Source of the DNA: an uncultured Dysgonomonas sp.
Lineage (GTDB): Bacteria > Bacteroidota > Bacteroidia > Bacteroidales > Dysgonomonadaceae
NCBI GenBank assembly: GCA_937875275.1
Contig: CALNCC010000036.1
Span: forward strand, 1 to 10,253
Direction: 5' to 3'
DNA length: 10,253 bases
The position numbers were made by a program, and so were the translations under genes. The stretch's first letter is position 1, and every line of letters starts with the position of its first letter. Shown piece by piece: positions 1 to 7,549 of the stretch. The notes beneath the pieces were generated by a model. The model worked only from the letters and a program-made list of their open reading frames with translations. It had not been told where the DNA came from and did not search any database.

Positions 1-165
1 TTAGCCCTTTTTATAATGGAAAACAAGGAGGTCTGGCTATAGCCTTATCTCTGTAGTTGGAGACATGTCCTATATGAACTAATTATAGGCTTGAGCGATT
101 ATTATGACTTATTCTTTCTTCGACTAGTCTAAAATAGGAATCTAATACATAAAAAACAGAATACA

Positions 166-1014
166 ATGGAGCAATTTATTCGCAATATAAAAGAAAATAT
201 CAATAAAGAAATTCAGCTTATTGATTCTGAGGAATGTAATATCTTTCAGAAATCTATTAGTATTATTTCATTATTGGAGTCTACATTTGATGAATTAAAA
301 GAATTTGTTTCAAATTATACATTTAAAAGTACGCTTGATGAAATCACCTTTTTTAAAGAGACGAAACCTCAACTTTTTAGTATTCTTATTTATCATCGCA
401 AGGTATATAATTTGGAGATGAGAATGCCAACAGGAAGTTATATCGATCGGAAAAATTATTTGGAAGGTATGTTAGGTCGTATAAAGTATTTCTTCGACAA
501 CAATGCTGATTTTTATCAATATTATCGCTCTGGAAGCACCCACCTTGATAAATATTACTTTTTGAGAGGCAAGCCAGATATTCAGTTAATTCTCGATTGT
601 TTTTATTTCGAAAGAGATAGTAGATTTTCAACGAGTTTCGATTTTAAGGTTGCAAAAATGATAGCCAATGAGAGATTAACGGTATATATCAACAATAAAC
701 TTTTACATATAGGAAATATAGAATCAAATATCCAAGAGGTATCAAGTTTACCTAAAACAAGGCTTAGCTGGACTGCGAAAAAAGCAGAACTTGTTGAACA
801 GATTTATGCCTGGGATAGTGCAGGATGTTTCAATAATGGCAATACGAATATAAAAGAATTGGCAGAATATATCGAAACCGTTTTTAATATTAATCTGGGT
901 GACTTCTACCATACTTTCCTTGAAATCCGTGAACGCAAAAGTAGTCGTACTCTGTTTTTAGATAAAATGATTAAATTTCTCGAAGAAAGAATGAGTGGAT
1001 TAGATAATAAATGA
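166..1014 (+). CDS. RteC-family regulator of a conjugative element
   Basis: A 282-residue protein that I recognise as an RteC-domain protein. In CTnDOT-type Bacteroides conjugative transposons, RteC acts downstream of the RteA/RteB two-component system and activates the excision operon; it is a cytoplasmic DNA-binding protein. The best match to the family is the C-terminal third (about residues 196-280), with a tryptophan-containing SWT segment, a conserved NNGN turn (about 225-228), an IKELA helix, NINLGDFY and a basic IRERKSSRT helix, the region expected to form the DNA-binding part. The N-terminal half is helical and rich in acidic and aromatic residues. It is longer than CTnDOT RteC (217 residues) but in the range of chromosomal and ICE paralogues. 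The ATG at 166 follows an A-rich leader, normal for Bacteroidota. No rteA/rteB or excision genes are visible nearby, so its target is unknown. Very AT-rich compared with the genes downstream. The family call is firm; the role is inferred. Confidence 0.9.
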   Translation: MEQFIRNIKENINKEIQLIDSEECNIFQKSISIISLLESTFDELKEFVSNYTFKSTLDEITFFKETKPQLFSILIYHRKVYNLEMRMPTGSYIDRKNYLEGMLGRIKYFFDNNADFYQYYRSGSTHLDKYYFLRGKPDIQLILDCFYFERDSRFSTSFDFKVAKMIANERLTVYINNKLLHIGNIESNIQEVSSLPKTRLSWTAKKAELVEQIYAWDSAGCFNNGNTNIKELAEYIETVFNINLGDFYHTFLEIRERKSSRTLFLDKMIKFLEERMSGLDNK

Positions 1015-1162
1015 ATATGACTTTTATGAAAAAATACTATATTTGTCAATGGGAAAATAACACTTCTTAATAGCGGACAAAGGACAGTCAACAGTTGTCA
1101 ATTAGCTTCCTCTAAAGTGTTCACCTCAAAGCGATCTGATCGAGTAACATGTTGAATAATAT

Positions 1163-3367
1163 ATGGTTGATAGGTGTGGTTCAGAAGCCCCCGCGTCCGA
1201 CAAAACAATATACAATGTCTCCATTGCCAACGACAACTATGCCTATGCCGACAGACAGACGGCGCGCAACGGCGTGCCGACCGACAAACGGGGATTGGGG
1301 CAGATTCTGAAATATGCCATCAAACCAACCGGAACAAAAAGAATAGAGAGAAATCATCTGACCATGCAGAATGGCAAAGCCGTGAACCCCATATGGGGAA
1401 ATGTATTCGACAATGGCGGCACCATGACGGTAGAGATTAACACAGAAGGGTATAAGTATATAGACCTTCAGGTAGTGTACGGCGATCAGTACGGCGGAGC
1501 GTTCTTCGACGCCGACAACACTATGATAAGTGGGTTTACTTCCGTAAAATCTGAATTGCCGTCCGACCTACGTCGCACCATTGCCATCCCCGATGGAGCC
1601 GTCAGGCTGCTCAACACCTATCTGGCTGACGACACTGCGGCAGGTGGAGGTTGGGGTGCTCTCGACTACGTAATGCTGTCAACAACCCAAGAAAACATCC
1701 CTCTATTCGAGTGGGTGGAGGAATACTATAACGGCAGCAACATATCGGGATGGAATGACGACAGCAACTGGCAGGATGCGGGAAAAGATGTTTCGAAAGA
1801 GATAGTTAAGAATATTGTGCAACAAGAGATAAGCGATGCGTCTTTGAATTATGTAACCATACACGGGGGTGCAAACTGGCAGATGCCGTTGAGGGGATTA
1901 GAGGGAGCTTACTCTTTTCGTTCGCTGAACATGAACAACGGCAGGGTGGCAACCATAAGGCGTGTCTCCGATTCAGCGACAACCGACGACTTGTCTGCCT
2001 TAGACGAGTTCCAGACGACAAACGGATGGAGCCCCCTTGTGTGCGACACGTTAGTCGATCAGTCACTAAAAGGAAACGACCTCAAACCATACGATGCCAA
2101 AAGCACACCGGCTGTCTTACCTCGCCTGTTTCGTGGTAAACCCGCTTTTTCGGCAACTCATTATCTATCTCCCGAACTATTCAGAGGATCGAAGCAAGTT
2201 CCTCTCGTCGGGAAAAAAACAATTGCCGTCGTCTTCCGGGCAGCGGGCATCGTAGGCAATGCGGCATACGGGTTCATCGTAAGCAATTACGGAGGACCAA
2301 ACCCGTATCATGGATGGGCGGTAGGTATCAACGCCAACGGAAATCCTACCTACTGGAGCAGCGGACACGGTGCCTTTATCGTCGACGACTCACTGAATCT
2401 GATCGACGGTGCTTTGCACAATATTATCGTTACTCACGACGGTTCGATATTGAAGGTATATGTAGACGGCGTATTGTCGATCCAGTCAGACTCATGCCAA
2501 CAGAACACGGAGGCTTACGGACTATTGACTATCGGAGGCAATGCAGAGGAGTCGCCCAATATGCGATTCAAAGGCTCGATAGGAGAACTGCTGCTGTACT
2601 CCCGCGCGTGGAGCGAGGGCGAAGTGTTAGCCTATACAAGTAACCTAAACCATTATTTCGGCGTAGACGAGCTGATACCCATATCCAACGAAAAATCGGT
2701 GAGAACACTACACGGCTCTTACATCAATGCCGGGCAAACGTTGAATTTCGAGCGCACACAGGCATGGACAATGTACACTGCGGTGCAGATGCTGACAGGC
2801 TTGGGTCATGCAGGTATAATATTCACGAATGTTTCAGCATTAGGTGATCCTTTCTACGGTTACGAATTGTTTATCGACCAATACGGCCGCCCCAGTGTAA
2901 GGCTTATCAATTCGGTAAACAGCAATTGGATAAGTATTCGGGCAAACAAAAGTATTGCCGATGGCAATATACATGTCGTGGGGGTCAGATATGACGGAAG
3001 CAGCAAGGCATCGGGAGTTGCCATCTATGTGGATGGAGATGAGGTTACAGACCGATACATAGAGGGAGACAATCTGCGGTCGACAATCGTGGGCGGCGAA
3101 CAATACCTGTTGATAGGCAATCAGTACAATCACTTAGATTTCTTCTTTACGGGCATATTAGACGATTTCCGCATAGACAATGTCGATCGTGGAGCCGCAT
3201 ACATGGAGGCTATGAAAACACCTTTCCTGATTCCGCCAATAGACGGCAATACACAGATCGCTTACAACTTTGAGAATGTCGACAATGGTGTTATCCCCGA
3301 CATTTCGGGCAATAATAGAAACGGAACAATAAACAACCCGAAAAATATTCCTTTTTGGGTGGAGTAA
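1163..3367 (+). CDS. Phage tail protein with arabinofuranosidase-like segment and tandem LamG-like domains
   Basis: A 734-residue structural protein of a phage tail tip or adhesin. Residues about 13-55 and 180-210 resemble the N-terminal head of Bacteroidales prophage tail proteins (IYNVS, YADRQTARN, then FEWVEEYYNGS), with a beta-rich block between them. Residues about 248-306 carry an arabinofuranosidase-B-like pattern (AYSFR, IRRVSDS, DDLSALDEF, LVDQSLKGNDL). Two LamG/concanavalin-A-like jellyrolls follow at about 352-500 (core KVYVDG) and 512-680 (core AIYVDGD). The last about 38 residues (AYNFENVDNG, DISGNNRNG) look like the first strands of a third LamG. These folds usually bind glycans, so host-surface or capsule recognition is likely; no catalytic activity is claimed. 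An in-frame TAA at 1157-1159 closes the frame just before the ATG. The start has no clear ribosome-binding site and the first dozen residues look unrelated to the family, so the true N terminus may be lost at a junction. It ends 12 nt before the next tail gene, which implies an operon. Confidence 0.78.
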   Translation: MVDRCGSEAPASDKTIYNVSIANDNYAYADRQTARNGVPTDKRGLGQILKYAIKPTGTKRIERNHLTMQNGKAVNPIWGNVFDNGGTMTVEINTEGYKYIDLQVVYGDQYGGAFFDADNTMISGFTSVKSELPSDLRRTIAIPDGAVRLLNTYLADDTAAGGGWGALDYVMLSTTQENIPLFEWVEEYYNGSNISGWNDDSNWQDAGKDVSKEIVKNIVQQEISDASLNYVTIHGGANWQMPLRGLEGAYSFRSLNMNNGRVATIRRVSDSATTDDLSALDEFQTTNGWSPLVCDTLVDQSLKGNDLKPYDAKSTPAVLPRLFRGKPAFSATHYLSPELFRGSKQVPLVGKKTIAVVFRAAGIVGNAAYGFIVSNYGGPNPYHGWAVGINANGNPTYWSSGHGAFIVDDSLNLIDGALHNIIVTHDGSILKVYVDGVLSIQSDSCQQNTEAYGLLTIGGNAEESPNMRFKGSIGELLLYSRAWSEGEVLAYTSNLNHYFGVDELIPISNEKSVRTLHGSYINAGQTLNFERTQAWTMYTAVQMLTGLGHAGIIFTNVSALGDPFYGYELFIDQYGRPSVRLINSVNSNWISIRANKSIADGNIHVVGVRYDGSSKASGVAIYVDGDEVTDRYIEGDNLRSTIVGGEQYLLIGNQYNHLDFFFTGILDDFRIDNVDRGAAYMEAMKTPFLIPPIDGNTQIAYNFENVDNGVIPDISGNNRNGTINNPKNIPFWVE

Positions 3368-3379
3368 AAGCAAAGCAAA

Positions 3380-6300
3380 ATGGAAAATATAAAAATATAC
3401 TCTCAGGGTGGCGAGCTGCTGTTAGACATTCCCGTAGATGACTCGAGCAACCGATACAAAGAAGTGATGGGTGACAACAAATTAGAACTGTTGTACTCGC
3501 TGAACGAATTTGTAGAGATACCGATGTTTGCGTGGTGCGAGTTCAAAGCGGAGCAATACTTGTTGTTCACACCCGAGAACTTCGTGCAACAACATACCGA
3601 ACATTGGGATTACACGTTGACCCTCGAGGCATGGATCGCCTATCTGCGCTACGTGAAGTTTAAATTCTTTACCGTCGAGCGCAACCCCGGCGAAACTGAC
3701 AAGATGGTGGGCACGCCGAAGTTGAAGTTCTCGCTGACGGCTACGCCCCGCGACTTCGCGCAGCTGCTGGTCGACGTGATGAACTTCAGCGGTGTTGCGG
3801 GATGGACGGTCGGCGAGTGTATAGACAGCGTGCCGGTAACCATCGACTTTAATCACGATTGGTGTTACAGTGTGTTGCAAAAAGTGGCGGACGCCTTCGA
3901 TACGGAATGGGAGGTCGACAACAAAACGATACACTTTCGCAAAGTGGAGCGTCGCGACGAAGAGGGTAACCGTATATCCTTCCCGCTGTCGTACGGGTAC
4001 AACAACGGCATACTGCCGGGAATAGCACGCACGCAATATGATGACTCGAAGATCATAAACCGTATCAACATACAGGGCGGCGATCAGAACATAAACCGTA
4101 AGACATACGGTAACGATACGCTGCTGATGCCTAAAAATATGGTATTCGAATATGAAGGTATACAGTTTCGAACAGATGAGACGGGGACATACGTAGAGCC
4201 GGCAGACCGGACGGGGGCACTGTCGGAAGACAGCCTCGACACATCGAAGATATACCCGAGGCGCGTGGGCGAAGTGTCGACGGCGATAGAGGTGGATGAT
4301 GCACAGGGGTTTTACGACTTCACGGACGAATCGATACCGGAAGCATTGGATTTCTCGAAAATGATTATCCCGGGCGAAACGATGACGGTTGTGTTTCAAG
4401 ACGGCGTGCTTGCCGGCAAAGAATTTGACGCGAAGTATAGTCATGCCACGCGCAAGTTTATCCTTGCCCCGATAAACAGCAACGGGCTGATCTATCCGCA
4501 AGGCTCGCTGATACCCGAAGTGGGTAATAAATATGCTGTATTTCATATCACATTACCACAGGAATATATCGACAGCGCGGAGATAGAAACGCGGGACGAA
4601 GCGGTGCGGGCATTATACGAGGGTATGTTCCCGAAATACACGTACGACATCCGTCTGCACGAGAAGTACGCCAAAGAGAATTGGGGAGCGATAGGCGGAT
4701 ATCTTGCCCCGGGATACTTCGTGCGGTTCTCGTCGCCGCAGTTCCAGCCCGATCCGATAGATATACGCATCGTATCGGTGCACGAGTATGTGAACCGACC
4801 AAAAACGGCGACGATACAGGTAGCCAACAATGTAACAGGCAAAAGCCTGTCGTTGGTGCTGAACGAAATACCGACACAGGAACAGGCAACAGACAATAAG
4901 GTGGCGACAGTGCGCGAATATGCCCGCCGACGGTGGCGGGATGCTCAGGAACTGATAGACGGCATAGTGGGCATGAGCGACGAATTTAAGGAAAGCCTCC
5001 TCAGTTCGCTCGTCTTCGAAGGAATGATCCTGCGTCTCGGTGCCGAGTCGTTGCAATACCGCTACGTGGCGAACGACTGGGACACATCCATAGAACCGGA
5101 TATATATTTCAACAAGGCGAATAAGAAATTGTATTGCCCTCTCTCCCGGATAAAGCACGAGACAATAGAAATAGACGGACAAAAACCATACTGGATAGCT
5201 CCGGCATTTAACACCGACGCGTTGACGGATACCGGCACGCCCTACTATTTGTATTTGCAGGCATCGAAAGAGTTGTCTGTCGTGGATGGGCGGTTGACGG
5301 GCGAAGCGACATACTACATATCGACCGAGAAAATAAAAATAGATGATGTAGACGGGTATTACACCTTTTGGGTGGCATTCGTAAACTCGCAGAACGAAGA
5401 AAGCGACAGGGTGTTGTCGTTTATGTATGGTGTATTGACACTGTTGCCGGGACAGGGGATATTTGACACGTTGCTGTCGGCAGATGGTAAGAACTACTGG
5501 AAGGCACTGAAGAATCAATTTAAAATGGGCGGTCTCGACTGGAATGTTACGAAGCAGGGTGCTCTGACTATAAGGGATGCGGATATAGTCATAATCAACG
5601 AAACGACGGGGGCTATCATTGCCTCGATAAGCGGGAGTACCGGCGCGGCGACATTCGCCAAAGGCAATGCCCGCTTCAATGCCGACGGAAGTGTAGAGCT
5701 GTCGTCGGAGAACCCGAACGATAATTCGACAATAGGTATATCGGCAGGAGGGTTGTACCTGAAAGATCATACAGGAGCAAAGACGCTGAATATATATAAC
5801 TACCAAGGTTTGCCGATAATCAACCTGAATGAAGGGGCGAACAGTAAGCGAGGTGTTACCTTATTGCCGGGGAGAATGACCGTGTTTTATCATCCGGGAT
5901 CGTCGAACCCGCTCGTCAGTCAGATTAGTATCGAAAACGGAGTGCTGGTTGTACGTGATAATGCGGGGGCTATACTATTCTCAGCCAATGGGCAAAATAA
6001 CAGTATAGGGCTGAATAATGCAACGGCAAACAGATTGACGGCTAACGGCATCACATTGGGGACAAAGATGATAACGGCAACGACTGAGACATGGACGAAT
6101 GCGGACGCGGAAACAAGCCTCGTGGTGTCAACGTCGAATGTAAGGCAGAATGCGGTATTGCCTTCGACAGCCGATCGAGGGCGAGAGATCAAATTCCGAG
6201 CCTTCGGATCGGGACAGATACGGGTGTACCCACCGGCAGGGCATCTGCTATATAACGACACGTCGGCTGACGACTATATAGACCTGCCGGCAGGAAACTT

Positions 6301-6382
6301 GGGGACGTGTTTGTATATCGGTGAATTGATAATCGGTTCGAGTTCTAAAAGCGTATGGGTATTTAATAAAATGGGATGGTAA
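3380..6382 (+). CDS. Phage tail/baseplate hub and fibre protein (Tal-like)
   Basis: A 1000-residue tail protein. Residues 1 to about 430 resemble the hub domain of siphophage tail-associated proteins and T4 gp27-like baseplate proteins as found in Bacteroidales prophages: an N-terminal beta domain, a LTLEAW segment, then a WEVDNKTIHF strand pair. A charged helix, probably coiled coil, lies at about 505-540 (VREYARRRWRDAQ). Residues about 545-700 are a beta-rich linker. From about 720 the sequence becomes short strand-turn repeats rich in Gly, Asn and Ser (TGAIIASISGSTGAATF, FNADGSVELSS), typical of a trimeric fibre shaft. The C terminus (about 898-1000) resembles a fibre-tip domain with alternating strands and ends FNKMGW. 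It would link the tail tube to the receptor-binding part and sit at the distal end of the particle. No peptidase or lysozyme motif was recognised. It starts 12 nt after the LamG tail gene with an A-rich leader and ends just before a terminator. Tail assignment is good; the exact family is inferred. Confidence 0.8.
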   Translation: MENIKIYSQGGELLLDIPVDDSSNRYKEVMGDNKLELLYSLNEFVEIPMFAWCEFKAEQYLLFTPENFVQQHTEHWDYTLTLEAWIAYLRYVKFKFFTVERNPGETDKMVGTPKLKFSLTATPRDFAQLLVDVMNFSGVAGWTVGECIDSVPVTIDFNHDWCYSVLQKVADAFDTEWEVDNKTIHFRKVERRDEEGNRISFPLSYGYNNGILPGIARTQYDDSKIINRINIQGGDQNINRKTYGNDTLLMPKNMVFEYEGIQFRTDETGTYVEPADRTGALSEDSLDTSKIYPRRVGEVSTAIEVDDAQGFYDFTDESIPEALDFSKMIIPGETMTVVFQDGVLAGKEFDAKYSHATRKFILAPINSNGLIYPQGSLIPEVGNKYAVFHITLPQEYIDSAEIETRDEAVRALYEGMFPKYTYDIRLHEKYAKENWGAIGGYLAPGYFVRFSSPQFQPDPIDIRIVSVHEYVNRPKTATIQVANNVTGKSLSLVLNEIPTQEQATDNKVATVREYARRRWRDAQELIDGIVGMSDEFKESLLSSLVFEGMILRLGAESLQYRYVANDWDTSIEPDIYFNKANKKLYCPLSRIKHETIEIDGQKPYWIAPAFNTDALTDTGTPYYLYLQASKELSVVDGRLTGEATYYISTEKIKIDDVDGYYTFWVAFVNSQNEESDRVLSFMYGVLTLLPGQGIFDTLLSADGKNYWKALKNQFKMGGLDWNVTKQGALTIRDADIVIINETTGAIIASISGSTGAATFAKGNARFNADGSVELSSENPNDNSTIGISAGGLYLKDHTGAKTLNIYNYQGLPIINLNEGANSKRGVTLLPGRMTVFYHPGSSNPLVSQISIENGVLVVRDNAGAILFSANGQNNSIGLNNATANRLTANGITLGTKMITATTETWTNADAETSLVVSTSNVRQNAVLPSTADRGREIKFRAFGSGQIRVYPPAGHLLYNDTSADDYIDLPAGNLGTCLYIGELIIGSSSKSVWVFNKMGW

Positions 6383-6387
6383 CAACG

Positions 6388-6410
6388 AAGACGGCTTCTG
6401 TGCCGTCTTT
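6388..6410 (+). terminator. Hairpin terminator after the tail operon, possibly bidirectional
   Basis: An 8-bp perfect stem AAGACGGC / GCCGTCTT (6388-6395 and 6402-6409) encloses a 6-nt loop. The right arm runs into a pyrimidine-rich TTTCCTTT. It begins 5 nt after the stop of the fibre gene. The convergent lipoprotein gene stops at 6417, so read on the minus strand the same hairpin follows that gene too, with a weaker T-rich tail. It probably separates the two convergent units. Confidence 0.8.
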
Positions 6411-6416
6411 CCTTTA

Positions 6417-6839
6417 TCATTCTACCGGGTATTGGGTTGAATTTGTTTTGTTAACCTTGCTTGCGATTATCAGATTATGAGGGATTGTGTACACATTGTT
6501 GTTTTTCTCATTAATCTTTATCGTCGTGAGAGGGGCTGTGGCTGCGTAGTTTCCGTTTATATCCATCGCATCAAAGAACAGTTCGACTTCTTTTATCGTA
6601 TTGTAGTCGATAGTGATTTTATCAGAAGATTTGCCCGGAGCGATATCGCCTAATGTTGCGATGCGTTTGTAGTTGCCATCCACTTGCTTGTATCCGGCAA
6701 CAACATTGCGGTATGTTCCCTCTTTTTCGTCGCTCTTTACTTGAAAGCTGGTATAGTCTTGTGCGTTGTCGTCTGCATCGTCAGACGAGCATGCCGTGAA
6801 CAGGCATACGGCGAATAATATGTAAAGTAGTTTTTTCAT
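6417..6839 (-). CDS. Small secreted lipoprotein, probably surface exposed
   Basis: A 140-residue lipoprotein with a type II signal peptide: MKK, a hydrophobic core (LLYILFAVCLF) and a lipobox ending FTAC, so the mature protein would start at Cys17. The cysteine is followed by SSDDADDN, an acidic stretch like the lipoprotein export signal reported for Bacteroidota surface lipoproteins, so outer-leaflet exposure is likely. The mature part is about 120 residues, hydrophilic and beta-strand-like, with no enzymatic motif that I recognise; function unknown. It lies opposite to the tail genes, converges with them across the hairpin at 6388-6410, and diverges from the HEXXH gene with only 28 nt between start codons. 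A gene turned against the tail operon at its end is a common arrangement for prophage cargo expressed in the lysogen. ATG at 6839 is the only start that gives the signal peptide. Confident as a lipoprotein; the cargo role is inferred. Confidence 0.85.
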   Translation of the reverse strand: MKKLLYILFAVCLFTACSSDDADDNAQDYTSFQVKSDEKEGTYRNVVAGYKQVDGNYKRIATLGDIAPGKSSDKITIDYNTIKEVELFFDAMDINGNYAATAPLTTIKINEKNNNVYTIPHNLIIASKVNKTNSTQYPVE

Positions 6840-6860
6840 GATATAATTTATTTAACACCA

Positions 6861-6868
6861 CAAATCTA
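6861..6868 (-). promoter_or_regulatory. Candidate Bacteroidota -7 box for the minus-strand lipoprotein
   Basis: Read on the minus strand this is TAGATTTG, a full match to the TAnnTTTG -7 consensus. It would start transcription roughly 15-20 nt upstream of the lipoprotein ATG. I see no clear TTG-type -33 element at the expected 19-21 nt spacing. The box touches the first base of the divergent HEXXH gene, so the upstream part of this promoter lies inside that gene's coding sequence. Confidence 0.5.
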
Positions 6869-7203
6869 TGAAAATAATTTATAATAAGCGCTTTCCACCC
6901 AAAGGTTATGCGGCAATAAATATCTGTGGAGTGATCTTTGCCCGCCATGAACAGAAGCCGCTAAGCGATCGCACACGACGGCACGAGGCTATACACACGC
7001 GACAGATAATAGAGCTATTAGTGATTGGGTTCTACGTTTGGTACGGCATAGAGTGGCTGATCCGACTGGCTCAATACCGTAACAGAAAGGATGCATATCG
7101 TAACATTTCACTCGAGCGCGAAGCATACGGCAACGACAAGAAAGAATCGTACCTCGAAAGCAGAAGGTTATTCGCGTTTGTAGGGTATTTAAATGCCAAA
7201 TAA
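6868..7203 (+). CDS. Small membrane-associated HEXXH protein (mini-gluzincin-like)
   Basis: A 111-residue protein of a conserved but unnamed family that I associate with Bacteroidales genomes and prophages. Residues 39-43 read HEAIH, the HEXXH signature of zinc metallopeptidases. A hydrophobic stretch at about 48-66 (LLVIGFYVWYG, WLIRL) could lie in the membrane. Some 40 residues after the motif, ISLEREAY (E83, E85) offers a glutamate as third zinc ligand, the gluzincin arrangement. The fold would be minimal: far shorter than typical metallopeptidases and without a pro-region or signal peptide. Activity is unproven. It starts 28 nt from the divergent lipoprotein and ends 7 nt before the stop of the convergent small gene at 7211. 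No good promoter was found upstream. Alternative: an inactive structural relative. The reading frame and motif are clear; function is inferred. Confidence 0.72.
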   Translation: MKIIYNKRFPPKGYAAINICGVIFARHEQKPLSDRTRRHEAIHTRQIIELLVIGFYVWYGIEWLIRLAQYRNRKDAYRNISLEREAYGNDKKESYLESRRLFAFVGYLNAK

Positions 7204-7210
7204 ATAGTAT

Positions 7211-7438
7211 TTAAAGGGTGGATAAATGTTGCGATCGGTCTTTGCCTTGAGGGAAAATAGGTTCCTCCATCCATTTGCGATAGTGCTCCACAGCCTCCGG
7301 ACTCAACGCTTCGTCGTTATCATAGTCATCCACTATGATGGTATTGTACGCAGCATCACATTCTCGTTGAGCTATGCTTTTTGCATTTTCGGAACTTAAA
7401 CCATTCGTAAATGGCTTGTGCTTTTCTCTCACTTTCAT
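7211..7438 (-). CDS. Small acidic hypothetical protein
   Basis: A 75-residue soluble protein with no family that I recognise. The N terminus is basic (MKVREKHK), the middle is acidic (VDDYDNDEALSPEA) and a helix follows (VEHYRKWMEE). There is no signal peptide or membrane segment. Support for a real gene comes from its position, filling the gap between the convergent HEXXH gene and the LRR array, and from a well-spaced promoter directly upstream. The likely transcription start falls almost on the ATG at 7438 and the frame has no nearby internal ATG, so translation may be leaderless. It overlaps only the extreme 5' end of the longest version of the neighbouring LRR frame. It could be prophage cargo or a small host protein; function unknown. 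Confidence 0.55.
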   Translation of the reverse strand: MKVREKHKPFTNGLSSENAKSIAQRECDAAYNTIIVDDYDNDEALSPEAVEHYRKWMEEPIFPQGKDRSQHLSTL

Positions 7439-7442
7439 ACCT

Positions 7443-7473
7443 TAAAGGTACGAAAAACCAATGAGATACGCAA
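7443..7473 (-). promoter_or_regulatory. Candidate Bacteroidota promoter for the 75-residue gene
   Basis: On the minus strand a TTG (7471-7473) stands 20 nt upstream of TACCTTTA (7443-7450), which fits the TTG / TAnnTTTG layout except for the last base of the -7 box. The box is part of a 13-nt palindrome, TACCTTTAAGGTA (7438-7450), that abuts the ATG. The expected start of transcription is at or next to that ATG. Confidence 0.5.
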
Positions 7474-7486
7474 GTGTTTTAAGAGC

Positions 7487-7517
7487 TTTTTTGTGCGATT
7501 AGAGCGATTTATTTTTG
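7487..7517 (+). promoter_or_regulatory. Candidate promoter ahead of the LRR array
   Basis: TATTTTTG at 7510-7517 is a full match to the TAnnTTTG -7 consensus, with TTTT at 7487-7490 at a 19-nt spacing as a weak -33 element. The start of transcription would fall near 7524, about 25 nt before the ATG at 7550. T-rich context makes chance matches possible. Confidence 0.35.
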
Positions 7518-7549
7518 CTGTGGACAGGAAATACGTTTTTTGTGTTTTT

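Noticed and set aside
3..56. Short open stretch ending at TAG 54-56 that could be the 3' tail of an upstream gene
   Set aside because: Only 17 residues are visible and I do not recognise them; another frame also stays open to a stop at 40-42. Too little to call a gene.
91..118. TTG ... TTATTCTTT as a promoter for the RteC gene
   Set aside because: The -7 match to TAnnTTTG is poor and there is no good spacing; not enough to annotate.
1038..1045. TATATTTG, a full -7 consensus match upstream of the tail genes
   Set aside because: No -33 element at suitable spacing and it lies in AT-rich spacer where such matches arise by chance; it is also on the RteC side of the suspected seam.
3482..4546. 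354-residue minus-strand frame inside the fibre gene
   Set aside because: Antisense shadow of a GC-richer gene: composition is biased to Arg, His, Val and Tyr, with no domain, leader or promoter.
4613..5806. 397-residue minus-strand frame inside the fibre gene
   Set aside because: Same as above; the plus-strand gene has clear tail architecture, so the opposite frame is a by-product of codon bias.
5600..6382. Possible diversity-generating retroelement target at the fibre C terminus
   Set aside because: No reverse transcriptase, template repeat or adenine-specific mismatch pair was seen in the window.
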